From Desulfovibrio subterraneus (GTDB lineage Bacteria > Desulfobacterota > Desulfovibrionia > Desulfovibrionales > Desulfovibrionaceae): DNA of 64,000 nt. Below are positions 63,049-64,000 of this stretch, in pieces; position 1 is the first letter of the stretch, and each line of letters starts with the position of its first letter. The position numbers and the translations under genes were made by a program. A model generated the notes under the pieces. That model had not been told where the DNA came from. It saw only the letters and a program-made list of their open reading frames with translations, and searched no databases. The stretch spans positions 1,321,689-1,385,688 of the forward strand of contig NZ_BLVO01000013.1 of the NCBI RefSeq assembly GCF_013340285.1. The letters run 5' to 3'.

Positions 63049-63175
63049 TGACAAACCCTCGTTTTCAGTAAAACAGTATTTCCGTTAAGCCGGAACTGAG
63101 GTCCAAAACGGATTTTCATCGCTTATACGAGGTGCAGGAACGTTAGGTTCCTGCCCGGCGGAGCCAAAAAATACC
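63049..63175 (-). repeat. Dispersed ~128-bp repeat, copy B (inverted)
   Basis: The reverse complement of 13097-13224, more than 90% identical by eye. The internal GCAGGAAC/GTTCCTGC hairpin is conserved exactly. Like copy A it lies between convergent genes and between two copies of the local terminator. Confidence 0.85.
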
Positions 63176-63199
63176 AGAAATATCTTTGTCTGAAGTCTG

Positions 63200-63227
63200 A
63201 AGGGAGCCTTTCGGCTCCCTTCTTATT
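63200..63227 (+). terminator. Terminator B2, right flank of dispersed repeat copy B
   Basis: A 9-bp stem AAGGGAGCC/GGCTCCCTT (63200-63208, 63213-63221) with a TTTC loop, then CTTATTTGT. Near copy of B1. Confidence 0.8.
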
Positions 63228-63243
63228 TGTAACAATCCCTTCG

Positions 63244-63999
63244 CTAAAAAACATCCAGCTCGGTCTTCATGGCATTGATGAACAACACGGCATCAACACC
63301 GGAAACCGGGTCCAGCGGCCTGAACAGACCCTTGGCAAGATCGGCATGCATAAGCCCGCGCGAGGTGACGAACATCACCGAGTTGAAATAGGGATGATCG
63401 CTGCGCACGTCGGGGAACGGAGAATCCTGTCCCATGAAGCGGGTGGCGAGGGCCGAATCGTTCCGTGCACGGATATAGATATCTTCCAGTATGAGCGCCA
63501 TTTCAGCTCGGGTAACGGGCTTGTCTGGCTGAAAGCTGCCGTCGGCATAGGGCTGCAGTCCGCGCATGCGGTATGGCAGCACGGCCCGTATGTCAGCTGC
63601 CAGCGGGTGCCCCTGAATATCTGTGGTGTCTAAACCCTGTCCGGCTGCATCCGCCGTACCGGAACGCGGCGCGGCAAAGGTGCTTATATCCGGCAATTCT
63701 GTCCCTTCAAAGAACTTTTCCACGCCGAGCTCCTCAACCAGCAGGGCCGCCATATCGGCACGGCTCAACTGGTCCACCAGAGCTATGCGTTTGCCCACGG
63801 ATGTCTTCAATGATGCCTTGATGATCTTTTCCAGAAGCTCCAGCTTCTTCCCTGCGAGTTCTGCATAGCCCTGATCACGCGCCTGCGCCTCCCTGAAAAA
63901 GCTGCGGGCATCGTCGAACTCTAGCGCACGCAGATAGGCAACACCTTCCCAGTACCACGGCATGGCCGCCTGCTCATCCGCTATACGGGCATCGTTAAA
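63244..63999 (-). CDS. SLH-domain protein with TPR-like region, partial at the window edge
   Basis: The frame is open through 63999, so the N-terminus lies outside. The visible 252 residues begin with a TPR-like helix pair (MPWYWEGVAYLRALEFDDAR SFFREA). A helical stretch with LSRADMAALLVEEL is an SLH-like helix. A clear SLH repeat follows (YADGSFQPDKPVTRAEMALI) and a third, weaker one (GLFRPLDPVSGVDAVLFINA). SLH domains attach proteins to pyruvylated cell-wall polymers or link the outer membrane to the wall. Probably envelope-anchored; any signal peptide is beyond the edge. Confidence 0.82.
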   Translation of the reverse strand, partial: FNDARIADEQAAMPWYWEGVAYLRALEFDDARSFFREAQARDQGYAELAGKKLELLEKIIKASLKTSVGKRIALVDQLSRADMAALLVEELGVEKFFEGTELPDISTFAAPRSGTADAAGQGLDTTDIQGHPLAADIRAVLPYRMRGLQPYADGSFQPDKPVTRAEMALILEDIYIRARNDSALATRFMGQDSPFPDVRSDHPYFNSVMFVTSRGLMHADLAKGLFRPLDPVSGVDAVLFINAMKTELDVF

Positions 64000-64000
64000 T

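Noticed and set aside
1-64000. CRISPR array or cas genes
   Set aside because: No regularly spaced 25-40 bp direct repeats and no Cas-like proteins were seen. The tandem repeats present have 10- and 12-bp periods without spacers.
1-64000. Intact insertion sequence or prophage
   Set aside because: No transposase, integrase, capsid, terminase or portal gene was recognised. Only the broken recombinase and the lone tail-fibre gene suggest past mobile DNA.

Overview
The window looks like chromosome from a sulfate-reducing deltaproteobacterium of the Desulfovibrio type (Desulfovibrionales). This is inferred from three things: a MucR/Ros zinc-finger regulator, Hdr/Dsr-style membrane iron-sulfur proteins tied to glycerol-3-phosphate oxidation, and many lipoproteins and c-di-GMP proteins. 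No 16S rRNA gene is present, so the assignment rests on gene content only. Most genes end in clear intrinsic terminators and the coding density is high.

Layout. 1-380: two identical tRNA-Arg(ACG) genes with promoter and terminator. 589-10099, all on the minus strand: a secreted protein, class II fructose-bisphosphatase (glpX), a Skp-like lipoprotein, a MltC-like transglycosylase, a SpoIID-domain protein, miaA-coaD-rsmD, and a beta-CASP metallo-hydrolase. 10304-13002, plus strand: a LOG-family protein, tadA, and a double-HD (HD-GYP) protein. 13048-13266: a dispersed repeat between two copies of a terminator, then a rhodanese membrane protein. 14228-15809: a small island between tRNA-Ser(CGA) and a second copy of its 3' end. 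It holds a broken serine recombinase and an AT-rich gene with a HEPN-like motif and zinc ribbons. 15849-18183: small genes including mucR.

18352-32843 is the functional centre: a complete glycerol utilisation locus. A glycerol-type ABC importer (glpS, T, P, Q, U, V, Rhizobium naming) follows a DeoR regulator on the minus strand. Divergently come glpA, glpB, a membrane cytochrome c/4x[4Fe-4S] protein, an HdrB-like CCG protein and glpK. Together they would import glycerol, phosphorylate it, oxidise glycerol-3-phosphate and pass electrons into the membrane through an Hdr-like module. No glpF-type facilitator is seen.

32914-35393 holds a lone phage-type tail-fibre gene and a small partner with no other phage genes. 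35587-42662 carries a MATE exporter, a VWA-OmpA protein, a small ferredoxin, a YibE/F membrane protein and alkaline phosphatase. 42830-54851 is a signalling block: an HPt protein, an NtrC-type regulator with its histidine kinase (upstream region studded with TTGTGCA motifs), AsmA, and a GGDEF-EAL sensor overlapping a periplasmic binding protein. 54986-63999 holds a hydroxyacid dehydrogenase, a ThiC-family enzyme, a glycosyltransferase, two membrane-anchored coiled-coil/acidic proteins, a radical SAM protein, the second inverted copy of the dispersed repeat, and a partial TPR-SLH protein.

The best candidate for something undescribed is the ~128-bp repeat. In both copies it sits between convergent genes and is bracketed by a direct duplication of that locus's own terminator. 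The HEPN-like gene in the tRNA-Ser island is second.
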